This document shows, in pieces, positions 32,657 to 41,811 of a stretch of DNA of 64,000 nt. Source of the DNA: Hydrogenophaga sp040372165 (GTDB lineage: Bacteria; Pseudomonadota; Gammaproteobacteria; Burkholderiales; Burkholderiaceae_C); contig NZ_BAABWG010000001.1 of the NCBI RefSeq assembly GCF_040372165.1, positions 744,001 through 808,000 on the forward strand, in the 5' to 3' direction. A program made the translations under genes and the position numbers. Within the stretch, counting starts at the first letter, position 1. Each line of letters begins with the position of its first letter. Under the pieces are notes generated by a model. It ran no database searches, was not told the origin of the DNA, and was given only the letters and a program-made list of their open reading frames with translations.

Positions 32657-35644
32657 TCAAGCCTGCTTGAGCGTTTGAAGGATGGCGTCCCGGGTGTGCT
32701 CCACCATGGTCGTCAAAGCCAGCAGGTCCGCATGAAGGAATTTGCCCGCTGCAGCCTGCATCTCCAGCTCCGAACACCGCTGGCCGAGGCGTTTGGCACC
32801 AACGTTTTCTGCGGCGCCAATGAGTGCGTGGATCGCCTTGGAGAGCTGGGCCGGTGAGGCATCGGGCGCAGTCAGGGCTTGGCCAATATGGAGCAAATGG
32901 GCTTCCTGGACACGAAGAAAATCGGTCAGCACCTCTCGGCGCAGGGTCCCGTTCTCGTCGTCGAAAGCCGCAAAGTCATCAAGGCGGCTTGTGTCGATCC
33001 AGGGCAGAAGGGAAGAGGGGAGGTTCCCATTGCTGGCTGGCATGGCAGATTTCTGCCATTTGCCGCTCAGTGCGTTGGCCAGCACATTGAGGGAAAGCGG
33101 CTTGCTCAGGTAGGCGGACATGCCTGCTTCAAGGCACTTGTTCTGATCTTCACCAAGAGACGAGGCCGACATCCCGATGATCACCGGAACCTGATCGCCC
33201 AGCACCGACCGCATGCGCCTGGCGGCTTCCAGGCCATCGAGCTTGGGCATGTGCCGGTCGATGAGCACATGGGTGTACGGCTGCATGGTCTCACCGGTTT
33301 GAGCCATGGCCAGGAGTGAGATGGCCTCGCTCGCTCTGGAGACTGACGCATGGGCGTGCCCCAGTTGCTCAATCATGGCGCCTGCCACACGGCAATTGGT
33401 CTCGTCATCATCAACAATCAGGACTCGCAGATCGCGTGTTGTGCTGTCATGATCGGCGTTCGAGGCAGACGGGGCCAGCCTCACAGGTGCCCTGGCAGCA
33501 GGCAGGTCGATGTCGAACCAGAAATGGCTTCCTTGGCCCGGCGTGCTTCTGACTTGCAACTGGCCGCCCATCATGGCGACGAGGTGGTGGCAAATGGCCA
33601 GGCCGAGACCGGAGCCACCAAACATGCGCGTGGTAGATGAATCACCCTGTGCGAACGGATGAAACAGGCGGGACATGCTCTCTGCACTGATGCCCATGCC
33701 CGTGTCGGACACCTCGAAATGCACCTGCGGCCCGCTCTGGCCATCGGCTGGTGACGTGGCCTGCACCGTCAGCGTGACGCCTCCGCTGGACGTGAACTTG
33801 ACGGCGTTGTTCAGCAGGTTCAGAAGGATTTGTTTGATGCGTATGGCGTCACCCATGACAAATCCGGGCAAGCGCTCGTCGATATCAACCGTCAGGGGCA
33901 ATTGCTTTTCGGCTGCCTGCAGCTCGACCATGCGCATGACGTCCTGTATGCAGGGAGCCAAGGCAAACGGATGGAGGTCCAGCTCCAGCTTTCCGGCTTC
34001 GATTCTCGAGAAATCAAGGATATCGTTTACAACGGCAAGCAACTGAACGCCAGAGGTGCGCACCACGTCCAGCATTTCGGTCTGTGTCGCATCGAGCTTT
34101 GACTGCCCCAGTAGCTCGGACATGCCAAGCACGCCGTTGAGCGGGTTGCGGATTTCGTGGCTCATCACGGCGAGGAAACCCGCTTTGGCCTCGGCCGCAG
34201 CCAGTGCGTCCGCGCGGGACGCTGTGAGCTCAGCTGTTCGAGCCTGGACACGGGCTTCGAGTGTCTTGGCTGCCCGGCGCAAGGCCTCATTCTTCTCCTG
34301 AACTTCCTGCGCGGTCTGCTGAAGCTGAACCGCACTGGCGTGCATCACGCCTGACAGGTCGTGGACTTCTTCGAAGGGCGTGCGCTCCAGGATGTCTGGC
34401 ACTTCACCTGATCCCAGCCTGCTGGCCGCCTGGCTCAGGTTCCTGAACTGCCGGGAAAGGCCGTTGGCAACCAGATAGGCGATCAGGCCGCTGATGACAA
34501 GAAGAGATGCCAGCACGGTGAACGACCACCTTCGTGCATTGAGAACCTGAGCGGTGAAGTCAAGCTCCGGAGCCACCACGACGAGTCGCCAGTTGAGCCC
34601 ATATTCCTGGCCAAAGGGCTGGCTCATGGCGAGCAGGCGCCGGTCATTGAGGGCCAGATCGGTCAGCCAGCTGCCTTCCTGTGCATTGAGCACTTGCATG
34701 CCACCTGCTTGCGCCGGAGCGATCGACCGCAACTGGGCCCAGGATGTCTGGACGAGCGCGTTGCGGCTTTGGTCGGGCGACAGACGGCTTCTCTTTCCTT
34801 CCTGCTCGATGGTCAGTGCTTCATCCACTGATGACGCCACGATGAGCCCCTGGCTGTCCACCAGGTAACTCACGGCGTTGTCGCTGATGGGGGTGCTGCG
34901 CACGAGCTGGTTGACCAGGTCGAGGCTGAGGTCAGTGGCGACGACACCCAGCAGCCTTCCGCTGCGAGTGTCGAAGATGGGTTGTGCCAGTGTGAGGTCG
35001 AACTGTTGTTTGACGGCGGACCTGTATACGTCCGTGAAGACGCGGTTACCCCGCGATAGTGCGAGTTGATACCAGGGGCGTTCCCGTGGGTCGTAGACAC
35101 CCCCTTCAGTCAGCAGTGGTTTCGTGCGGTCTCCTGGCGTTCTGGCGAGAAAATGCTGCCTGTTGCCCTGGCCAGGCCGAATGATCCGGACCACATGACC
35201 GGCTTCTTCTCGCTCGACACCGATGAAAGTGCCATCCGGCTTGCCAAAGTACACATAGGGCACATGCCGGGCCTGTTCGGTCAATGAGAAGGCAAGCCGT
35301 TCAAAGCCCTCGTCGTCATTCAGCCAGTGCGTGCCACGGGCAGACGCCTGGTGGGGCGAGACCTGTGGGTCAGCCAGCGCATTGAGCACTGTCTGTGCCT
35401 GGCGAAGGTGGTTCAGAGCGCCCAGATCCATCCGTCTGACGGCTTGGCGCATGGTGTTTTCCGCGAGGGTCTGAATGGCCTCGGCACTGCTGTTGGACAG
35501 CGTCCAGGTCACGGCAACAGCAGGCAGCAGTGCAGCGATGAGCAGCAGGGCGACCAGGGACGGACCCAACGGCAAACGGCGCTTGGCCTTGGCGGCGATG
35601 TTGTGCGCCTGAGCTGTCTCTGAGGGGGCTGTATTCAATGGCAC
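32657..35644 (-). CDS. Hybrid sensor histidine kinase with Cache, HisKA, HATPase, REC and Hpt domains
   Basis: 995 aa. Order: membrane helix near residues 28-50; periplasmic double-Cache sensor (~55-370) with PWYQLALSRGNRVFTDVYRSAV; second helix ~375-395; HAMP-like and coiled linker; HisKA with His496 in VMSHEIRNPLNG; HATPase with NLLNNAVKF and GGSGLGLAI; REC with Asp796 in LIDRHMP and KPLS; C-terminal Hpt with His939 in AIHALIGAAENVGA. The design is a full phosphorelay inside one protein. It is 39 nt downstream of the response regulator gene, the likely partner. The ligand is unknown. Confidence 0.93.
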   Translation of the reverse strand: MPLNTAPSETAQAHNIAAKAKRRLPLGPSLVALLLIAALLPAVAVTWTLSNSSAEAIQTLAENTMRQAVRRMDLGALNHLRQAQTVLNALADPQVSPHQASARGTHWLNDDEGFERLAFSLTEQARHVPYVYFGKPDGTFIGVEREEAGHVVRIIRPGQGNRQHFLARTPGDRTKPLLTEGGVYDPRERPWYQLALSRGNRVFTDVYRSAVKQQFDLTLAQPIFDTRSGRLLGVVATDLSLDLVNQLVRSTPISDNAVSYLVDSQGLIVASSVDEALTIEQEGKRSRLSPDQSRNALVQTSWAQLRSIAPAQAGGMQVLNAQEGSWLTDLALNDRRLLAMSQPFGQEYGLNWRLVVVAPELDFTAQVLNARRWSFTVLASLLVISGLIAYLVANGLSRQFRNLSQAASRLGSGEVPDILERTPFEEVHDLSGVMHASAVQLQQTAQEVQEKNEALRRAAKTLEARVQARTAELTASRADALAAAEAKAGFLAVMSHEIRNPLNGVLGMSELLGQSKLDATQTEMLDVVRTSGVQLLAVVNDILDFSRIEAGKLELDLHPFALAPCIQDVMRMVELQAAEKQLPLTVDIDERLPGFVMGDAIRIKQILLNLLNNAVKFTSSGGVTLTVQATSPADGQSGPQVHFEVSDTGMGISAESMSRLFHPFAQGDSSTTRMFGGSGLGLAICHHLVAMMGGQLQVRSTPGQGSHFWFDIDLPAARAPVRLAPSASNADHDSTTRDLRVLIVDDDETNCRVAGAMIEQLGHAHASVSRASEAISLLAMAQTGETMQPYTHVLIDRHMPKLDGLEAARRMRSVLGDQVPVIIGMSASSLGEDQNKCLEAGMSAYLSKPLSLNVLANALSGKWQKSAMPASNGNLPSSLLPWIDTSRLDDFAAFDDENGTLRREVLTDFLRVQEAHLLHIGQALTAPDASPAQLSKAIHALIGAAENVGAKRLGQRCSELEMQAAAGKFLHADLLALTTMVEHTRDAILQTLKQA

Positions 35645-35683
35645 GGAGAGGAAAGAGCGAGGTCAGGCCGGCAACTGGAGGCG

Positions 35684-36859
35684 TCAGGAGGGTTGTGCAG
35701 GGGCTGTGACCCAACACACATCCAGCTTTTTGGCCTGCCCTGCGATTGTCACCAGCTCCCGTTTGACGACTTTGGTGGCGCCAGTGACCTGGCGCAGCGT
35801 ATCGGCCGTCATGGTGATTGTCCCACGGTGGCGCAGCGACAGCTTCTGCAGAAGCGTCGCCTGGTTGACCGTGTGCCCGACAGGCACCGTGATCACCGCG
35901 CCCCCGGAAAGCCCGTGCAGTCTGGACAGGCCCACGGCGCCGGAATGCAGCCCGACGGCCAAGGCAGGTGGAGGGAGATCCAGCTCTGGCCATTCGCGTT
36001 TGACGAAGTCGCGGATGCCTGCCATCGAGCGACTGAGGGCGTATGCCGCTTTCAAGGCTCTGAGTTCACCCTTGATGGTGGCAGTCCCCACTGCGTGGCC
36101 TGACGAGGCGGTTTCGCTACTCGCGTTGAGCGCAGGGTCGTCCTCATCCGTCGCGAAGACAGCCACGGCTCCTTCATTGAGAAAATGCACATTGAGCGCC
36201 CCGAAGAGTGAGGCCGCATCGCCGCAAGCTTCGTGGAACCGCTTGAGCCAACGCGCCATCTGGTCGGGTGGCATGTGCTCGACGTATGCCTCGTGGTCAA
36301 CCAGTCCGAACGAGGCCACACAGGCGTGGTCCAGACGCTCCGTTTCAGCGTCCTTTGTGGCACTGGCCCATTGCTCGCTGAGCGTATGTGCCAGCTGCAG
36401 CTCGTAGTTCTCGCCGAGCGTCTGTGCCTGCTCCTGCAAGGCACGTTCCATGCTGGCGCGGCTCTTGAGCTCCTGCGCAGCATTGCGCACATTCTGGCGG
36501 TTGAGCTGGGCGCGCACCGCTTCGACGATCTCGGGTCCACGAAACGGTTTGGTGATGTAATCATCGGCGCCCAATTGCATGCCTGAGCGCATGTGCTGCC
36601 GGTCATTCAGGGAGGTCAGGAGAATCACGGGGCAGAGTGTGTGGCGCATGTCGCCCCGAATGCGGGCCAGCAAGTCCAGGCCACTGGCACTGGGCAGATG
36701 AATGTCCGATATGACGAGATCCGGTGGCTGGCTGTTGAACTTGTCCCAGGCCTGTTCGGCTGTCTCTGCCGTGTCGACGCCATAGCCCTGGTGCCGCAGC
36801 ACCACTGTCAGCAGCTTGAGCGTTCCGGGGTCGTCATCGACGATCAGAAGGTGTGACAT
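35684..36859 (-). CDS. Response regulator with degenerate class III cyclase-like output domain
   Basis: Start ATG at 36859 (MSHLLIVDDD). About 391 aa. REC domain residues 1-120 with Asp52 in VISDIHLP and KPF. A helical linker follows, then a C-terminal domain resembling class III nucleotidyl cyclases (MPPDQMARWLKRFHEACGDAASLFGALNVHFLNEGAVAVFA ... LAVGLHSGAVGLSRLHG ... VGHTVNQATLLQKLS). The metal-binding Asp positions of the cyclase core appear replaced (SFGLVDH for DIVGFT; NEGAVAVF for GDGLMAVF), so it may bind rather than make a nucleotide. It has no DNA-binding domain. Same operon as the hybrid kinase. Confidence 0.82.
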   Translation of the reverse strand: MSHLLIVDDDPGTLKLLTVVLRHQGYGVDTAETAEQAWDKFNSQPPDLVISDIHLPSASGLDLLARIRGDMRHTLCPVILLTSLNDRQHMRSGMQLGADDYITKPFRGPEIVEAVRAQLNRQNVRNAAQELKSRASMERALQEQAQTLGENYELQLAHTLSEQWASATKDAETERLDHACVASFGLVDHEAYVEHMPPDQMARWLKRFHEACGDAASLFGALNVHFLNEGAVAVFATDEDDPALNASSETASSGHAVGTATIKGELRALKAAYALSRSMAGIRDFVKREWPELDLPPPALAVGLHSGAVGLSRLHGLSGGAVITVPVGHTVNQATLLQKLSLRHRGTITMTADTLRQVTGATKVVKRELVTIAGQAKKLDVCWVTAPAQPS

Positions 36860-36939
36860 GAAGCGGGCAGGGCGGAGCAAACCAGAGGTAGGCGGTTACT
36901 ACATGATACGGAGGTGTACTTTTTGTGCTACCTGATTGC

Positions 36940-36958
36940 GCCCAATCCATGCCCAATC
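36940..36958. repeat. Short direct repeat upstream of the two-component operon
   Basis: GCCCAATC occurs at 36940-36947 and again at 36951-36958, an 11-nt period. It lies 80 nt upstream of the response-regulator start, a fitting position for a regulator binding site. Confidence 0.3.
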
Positions 36959-37008
36959 GTGGGGTAAGCGGGGTCAAGATGTGACCGATTACCGCCTGGT
37001 GTGGTGAT

Positions 37009-38493
37009 TCAGCGGATATCTGCGCTGTATTGCCAGTCGGTTTTTCGCCAGGCGTTGGCTTCTTCGCTGAGCAGCCAGGCCGATTGCGGATAGCGTTTGG
37101 CCCAGCCGGACAAGGTGCCCAGCCTGAATTTGCCGCCGTCGAAGCCCAGGGTCACGGCTTCGTATTCAGGCATCTGGCGCGCATGGCACAGGATGACGGC
37201 CAGCCTGAGGCAGGCGAGCTGTTTGGCAAACAGCTCCTCGCGAAGGACGGGGCCGACTTTTTTGAGCTTTCCTCTTTGGCCGAGGACCAGCTGACTCATG
37301 CGGTGCAGTTCGGGCATGGAGAAGCCGGGGGCATCGACATTGTCCAGAATGTAGGCACCGTGGTGATACGAGCGCTCGTGTGAAATGTGGGTCCCGATTT
37401 CGTGCAGGCGGGATGCCCACTCCAACTTGCGCGAATAGCGGCCGTCTCCGGCGTCGTCCTGGGCAATTTGCACGAACAGGGCTTTCGCCACCTTGGAGAC
37501 CCGGTCCGCCTGTGCAGCATCAATGGAAAATCGCTGAGCGAGCCATTGCACGGTTCGCTCGCGGACATCGCCGCCCTCGGTGTCCCGCTCAATCAGGTCG
37601 TACAGGGCTCCCTGCCGCAGGGCACCCTGCGCCGGCAGCATCTGATCGATCCCGAAGAGGTCGAATATGGCCTGCAGCACGCTCAGGCCGCCCGCGATGA
37701 CAGCTTTTCGCTCCGGCTTGATGCCTTCGAGCTTCAGGCGGTCAACGTTGCCGGCCTTGATCAGCTTTTCCTGTAGCCATTCCAGGCCCGAACGGGTAAT
37801 GACGCCAGCTGCCCATCCGTTGGATGCCAGCGCGTCCGCAACGGCTCCCACTGTGCCGGAAGAGCCATAGGCCACTTCCCATTCAGTGGGCGGAAACCGG
37901 TCCAGCGCTTCATCCAGCACGGCTTTGGCCGCCACTTCGGCGGTGCGAAAGGCAGAGTTCGTGAATTGCCCCTTGGGAAAGTAACGCGCGGACCAGGCCA
38001 CACTGCCCAGCCGATAGCTTTCCATGGCACGGGCTTCATAGCCCTGACCCAGCATCATTTCGGTGGAGCGGCCTCCGATATCGACCACCAGACGGCGTTC
38101 TTCAGACTGCGGCAGCAGATGGGACACCCCCTGGTAGATGAGTCGAGCTTCCTCCTGCCCGGATATCACCTCGATCGGAAAGCCCAGCACAGCCTGAGCT
38201 TCACTGAGAAAATCCTCGCGGTTCCGGGCTTCGCGCAGTGTTTGTGTGGCCACGGCACGGACCTGGGCTTTCTTGAAACCATGAAGCCGCTCGGCGAAGC
38301 GGGCAAGGCAGTCCCAGCCCCGCTGCATGGCCTCCTGGCTCAGGACTTTGTTTTCGTCCAGCCCGCTGCCTTGCCGCACCGTCTCCTTGAGGTATTCCAC
38401 CCGTTCCACATGACCAACCTGCACGCGGCCGATCTCCAGGCGAAAACTGTTGGATCCGAGGTCAATGGCGGCAAGAAGGGTGCCGTTTTGCAT
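37009..38493 (-). CDS. ppx: Exopolyphosphatase Ppx/GppA
   Basis: 494 aa. N-terminal AAIDLGSNSFRLEIGRV, RAVATQTLREARN, EVISGQEEARLIYQGV, the nucleotide-binding VVDIGGRSTEMMLGQG, and the C-terminal HD-like part (LEWASRLHEIGTHISHERSYHHGAYILDN). It degrades polyphosphate (and may act on pppGpp). It is divergent from pstS, with a candidate Pho box pointing toward it. Confidence 0.95.
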   Translation of the reverse strand: MQNGTLLAAIDLGSNSFRLEIGRVQVGHVERVEYLKETVRQGSGLDENKVLSQEAMQRGWDCLARFAERLHGFKKAQVRAVATQTLREARNREDFLSEAQAVLGFPIEVISGQEEARLIYQGVSHLLPQSEERRLVVDIGGRSTEMMLGQGYEARAMESYRLGSVAWSARYFPKGQFTNSAFRTAEVAAKAVLDEALDRFPPTEWEVAYGSSGTVGAVADALASNGWAAGVITRSGLEWLQEKLIKAGNVDRLKLEGIKPERKAVIAGGLSVLQAIFDLFGIDQMLPAQGALRQGALYDLIERDTEGGDVRERTVQWLAQRFSIDAAQADRVSKVAKALFVQIAQDDAGDGRYSRKLEWASRLHEIGTHISHERSYHHGAYILDNVDAPGFSMPELHRMSQLVLGQRGKLKKVGPVLREELFAKQLACLRLAVILCHARQMPEYEAVTLGFDGGKFRLGTLSGWAKRYPQSAWLLSEEANAWRKTDWQYSADIR

Positions 38494-38623
38494 AGGGTGA
38501 GCTGTGCTGGGAGCAGCGCAGCCGCCCCGTATCGATGGAAGGGATTACCCGGATTGTGACTGATTTGCGTCCCATTCGGCCGTATGGGCCCGAAAGAAGA
38601 CGGCTTGGCGCCCCAGATGTCGC

Positions 38624-38666
38624 ATGACGAAAAAATGACAATTGTTTTGTGTCACAAGGCTGTCAC
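38624..38666. promoter_or_regulatory. Divergent candidate Pho boxes between ppx and pstS
   Basis: Plus strand, 38649-38666: TGTCAC, AAGG, CTGTCAC, a good match to the two-half-site PhoB consensus with 11-nt period, followed by a TTTAAA -10-like element at 38675-38680 upstream of pstS. Minus strand, 38641-38624: TGTCAT and CGTCAT with the same 11-nt period, oriented toward ppx. PhoB is encoded downstream in the pst operon. Confidence 0.7.
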
Positions 38667-38725
38667 ATTGCCTTTTTAAAGTCCATCTTGTGATTGATTT
38701 TTCACCAAACTTCAAGAGGACATCC

Positions 38726-39763
38726 ATGATCACGAAACGCCAAATGCTCAAGTCTGTTGCTGCAGCCGCACTGAGCACGATGGCCATGGGCGCCGCCCTG
38801 GCCGCTGACATCACCGGCGCCGGCGCCACCTTCCCATACCCTGTTTACGCCAAGTGGGCCGAGGCCTACAAAGCAGAGACCGGCACGGGCCTGAACTACC
38901 AGTCCATCGGTTCTTCCGGTGGCATCAAGCAAATCAAGGCCAAGACCGTGACTTTCGGTGCCTCCGATGCCCCTCTCGGCGGCAAAGAGCTGGACGAAAT
39001 CGGTCTGGCCCAGTTCCCCGCCATCATCGGTGGCACGGTGCCTGTGTTCAACCTCGAAGGCTTCAAGCCTGGTGAGCTGCGCATCGACGGCGTCACCCTG
39101 GCCGACATGTTCCTGGGCAAGATCACCATGTGGAACGACCCCAAGCTGGCTGCCCTGAACCCAGGCAAGAAGCTGCCTGCGACGGCTGTGACCATCGTTC
39201 ACCGGGCCGACGGCTCTGGCACGACCTACAACTTCACCGACTACCTCTCTTCCGTGAGCAAGGAGTGGGCCGATTCCGTGGGCACGAACAAGTCGGTCAA
39301 GTGGCCTGCTGACAGCTCCATGGGTGGCAAGGGCAACGAAGGCGTGTCCGCCAACGTCAGCCGCCTCAAGGGTGCTCTGGGCTATGTGGAGTACGCATAC
39401 GCCAAGAAGAACAACATTCCTTACCTGATGCTCAAGAACGCTGACGGCAACTTCGTCTCCCCTGACGACAAGACCTTTGCTGCCGCCGCCGCTGGCGTGG
39501 ACTGGAACTCTGCTCCTGGCATGGGCGCTTCCATGGTCAACGCCAAGGGTGCGCAGAGCTGGCCGATCACGACCGCTTCTTTTATCCTGATGTACAAGAA
39601 GCCTGAGAGCAAGGCGCAGTCTGACGAAGTGCTCAAGTTCTTTGACTGGGCGTTCAAGAGCGGCAAGCAACTGGCGACCGATCTGGACTACGTGCCACTG
39701 CCAGACTCCCTCGTCGGCGAAATCCGTACCAAAGTGTGGAGCACGATTGGTGCCAGCAACTGA
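38726..39763 (+). CDS. pstS: Periplasmic phosphate-binding protein PstS
   Basis: 345 aa from ATG 38726, with AAGAGGA upstream. Sec signal peptide ending GAALAAD. The family motifs GAGATFPYPVYAKWAEAY, YQSIGSSGGIKQI, FGASDAPL and VHRADGSGTTYNFTDYLS form the phosphate site. It delivers phosphate to PstCAB. A strong hairpin separates it from pstC. Confidence 0.97.
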   Translation: MITKRQMLKSVAAAALSTMAMGAALAADITGAGATFPYPVYAKWAEAYKAETGTGLNYQSIGSSGGIKQIKAKTVTFGASDAPLGGKELDEIGLAQFPAIIGGTVPVFNLEGFKPGELRIDGVTLADMFLGKITMWNDPKLAALNPGKKLPATAVTIVHRADGSGTTYNFTDYLSSVSKEWADSVGTNKSVKWPADSSMGGKGNEGVSANVSRLKGALGYVEYAYAKKNNIPYLMLKNADGNFVSPDDKTFAAAAAGVDWNSAPGMGASMVNAKGAQSWPITTASFILMYKKPESKAQSDEVLKFFDWAFKSGKQLATDLDYVPLPDSLVGEIRTKVWSTIGASN

Positions 39764-39791
39764 TGGCGCTTAGCTAGATAGTTGATAGCAT

Positions 39792-39831
39792 GCGGGTAGC
39801 AGATGGCCCTTTGTTTGGCCCTGCTACCCGC
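39792..39831 (+). other. Strong intercistronic stem-loop between pstS and pstC
   Basis: GCGGGTAGCAG at 39792-39802 pairs perfectly with CTGCTACCCGC at 39821-39831; an inner GGCC/GGCC pair extends the stem. No U-run follows, so it is not a standard terminator. It probably protects the pstS mRNA 3' end or attenuates read-through. Confidence 0.65.
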
Positions 39832-39923
39832 TCCGTTGTTAGCGCTATTGCAAAAAACAGGTCTGAACGGCTTGGGATGAAATCCCACAAGCTGAACCAG
39901 ACCACTGGAAAGTGGGCATCGCC

Positions 39924-40931
39924 ATGAGTCTTGGAACCACCATGAATTCGCCGGCTGCAACCATTGCTCCTCAAGAGGTTGATAATCCCGGCATGGAATC
40001 CATTGCAAGACGTCAACGTATCGAGGATGCGATTTTTCATCGCGTGACTCAAGGTTTCTCCTTGCTGGTGCTCTTTGCACTGGCAGGCATTCTCGTTTCC
40101 CTTTTTGTCAATGCGTGGCCCGCGTTCCAGAAATTTGGCTTGCCGTTTGTGTGGCGAGTCGAATGGGATGTGGTCAACGAGGAGTTTGGTGCGGCGATCG
40201 CCATCGTCGGTACCCTGGTCAGCGCGGCATTGGCCATGTTGATGGCGGTTCCTCTGGCCTTCGGCATCGCACTGTTCCTCACGGAGACCTGCCCGACCTG
40301 GCTGCGCAGGCCGCTGGGTACAGCCATTGAGCTGCTCGCCGCAGTGCCATCCATCATCTTCGGCATGTTCGGCCTTTTCGTTTTCGCGCCGCTTTTTGCC
40401 GACTATGTGCAGATCCCGGCCAAAGAGCTTCTGGGGGGCATTCCAATTGTTGGCACGCTGGTCGGTGGTGCTCCGACCGGTGTCGGCATTCTCACAGCGG
40501 GCATCATCCTGGCGTTCATGGTCCTGCCATTCATCGCCGCCGTGATGCGCGATGTCTTCGAGATCGTTCCTTCCATCCTGCGCGAATCGGCCTACGGACT
40601 CGGGTGCACCACATGGGAAGTGGTGCGCAAGATCGTGTGGCCCTATACGCAAAAGGGCGTGATTGGTGGCGTCATGCTGGGCATGGGGCGTGCCTTGGGC
40701 GAGACCATGGCCGTGACCTTCGTCATCGGCAATGCAACGCGCTTGCCGAAGTCTCTTTTCTCCAATGGCACATCCATTGCCTCCCTGCTGGCCAACGAGT
40801 TTGGCGAAGCGGCCGATTTCCACCTGTCCACATTGTTTGCGCTCGGCTTCCTGCTGTTCGTGATCACGTTTGTCGTCCTGGCCTTGGCCAAGGTGATGAT
40901 CAAGCGTGGCGAGCGGGCCAAGGGTGTATGA
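39924..40931 (+). CDS. pstC: Phosphate ABC transporter permease PstC
   Basis: Start ATG 39924 (MSLGTT) after GGAAAG; GTG at 39912 and ATG at 39942 are alternatives. About 335 aa with six membrane helices and the permease EAA-type loop around RESAYGLGCTTWEVVRKIVWP followed by GVIGGVMLGMGRALGETMAV. Inner-membrane half of the Pst importer. Confidence 0.95.
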   Translation: MSLGTTMNSPAATIAPQEVDNPGMESIARRQRIEDAIFHRVTQGFSLLVLFALAGILVSLFVNAWPAFQKFGLPFVWRVEWDVVNEEFGAAIAIVGTLVSAALAMLMAVPLAFGIALFLTETCPTWLRRPLGTAIELLAAVPSIIFGMFGLFVFAPLFADYVQIPAKELLGGIPIVGTLVGGAPTGVGILTAGIILAFMVLPFIAAVMRDVFEIVPSILRESAYGLGCTTWEVVRKIVWPYTQKGVIGGVMLGMGRALGETMAVTFVIGNATRLPKSLFSNGTSIASLLANEFGEAADFHLSTLFALGFLLFVITFVVLALAKVMIKRGERAKGV

Positions 40932-40953
40932 GGGAAGGGCAGAAGGTACTCAA

Positions 40954-41811
40954 ATGACCCAGATTGACCAGTCCCTTTACAAACGCCGCCGCCGCGCCAA
41001 CGCCGTGGGCCTGACACTGTCCATGGGAGCGATGGCGCTCGGCCTCTCGGTGCTGTTGTGGATCCTGTATGTTCTGTTTTCCAATGGCCTGGCGGCCGTG
41101 GACATGAACATGTTTGTTCAGGACACGCCTGCGCCTGGCACCGAAGGTGGCGGCTTGCGCAACGCGATTGTCGGTAGTTTGCTCATGGTTGCGCTGACCG
41201 TGGCGGTCAGCACGCCGATCGGTATTCTCGCAGGCGTCTACCTGTGCGAATACGGTGATCAGAGCAAGCTGGCCAGTGCCACACGCTTCGTGACGGACAT
41301 CATGTTGTCCGCACCATCCATCGTGCTGGGCCTGTTCGTCTACGCCATTGCAGTGGCCACGGTCGGCAACTTCTCGGGTTATGCCGGTAGCCTTGCGCTT
41401 TCGCTTATCGCCGTGCCTGTGGTGGTGCGTACCACGGAGAACATGTTGCGCCTGGTGCCTGGCAGCCTGCGCGAGGCCGCTTTTGCGCTGGGTGCGCCGC
41501 GCTGGAAGGTCTCCACCATGGTGACATTGCGCGCCGCCAAGAGCGGTGTCATGACCGGCTTGCTGCTGGCTGTGGCACGAATCAGCGGCGAGACGGCACC
41601 CTTGCTGTTCACGGCGCTGAACAACCAGTTCTACAGCACCGACATGTCTCAGCCCATGGCCAACCTGCCTGTGGTGATCTACCAGTTCGCCATGAGCCCG
41701 TATGACAACTGGATTCGCCTGGCATGGGGCGGTGCTCTGCTGATCACCCTGACCGTGCTGGCCCTCAATATTCTTGCCCGAGTCTTCTTCCGCGAAAAGG
41801 TCAAAGTCTGA
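40954..41811 (+). CDS. pstA: Phosphate ABC transporter permease PstA
   Basis: 285 aa from ATG 40954. Six membrane helices; the permease loop LREAAFALGAPRWKVSTMVTLRAAKSGVMTGLLLAVARISGETAPLLF is diagnostic of PstA. The stop overlaps the pstB start by one base. Confidence 0.95.
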   Translation: MTQIDQSLYKRRRRANAVGLTLSMGAMALGLSVLLWILYVLFSNGLAAVDMNMFVQDTPAPGTEGGGLRNAIVGSLLMVALTVAVSTPIGILAGVYLCEYGDQSKLASATRFVTDIMLSAPSIVLGLFVYAIAVATVGNFSGYAGSLALSLIAVPVVVRTTENMLRLVPGSLREAAFALGAPRWKVSTMVTLRAAKSGVMTGLLLAVARISGETAPLLFTALNNQFYSTDMSQPMANLPVVIYQFAMSPYDNWIRLAWGGALLITLTVLALNILARVFFREKVKV

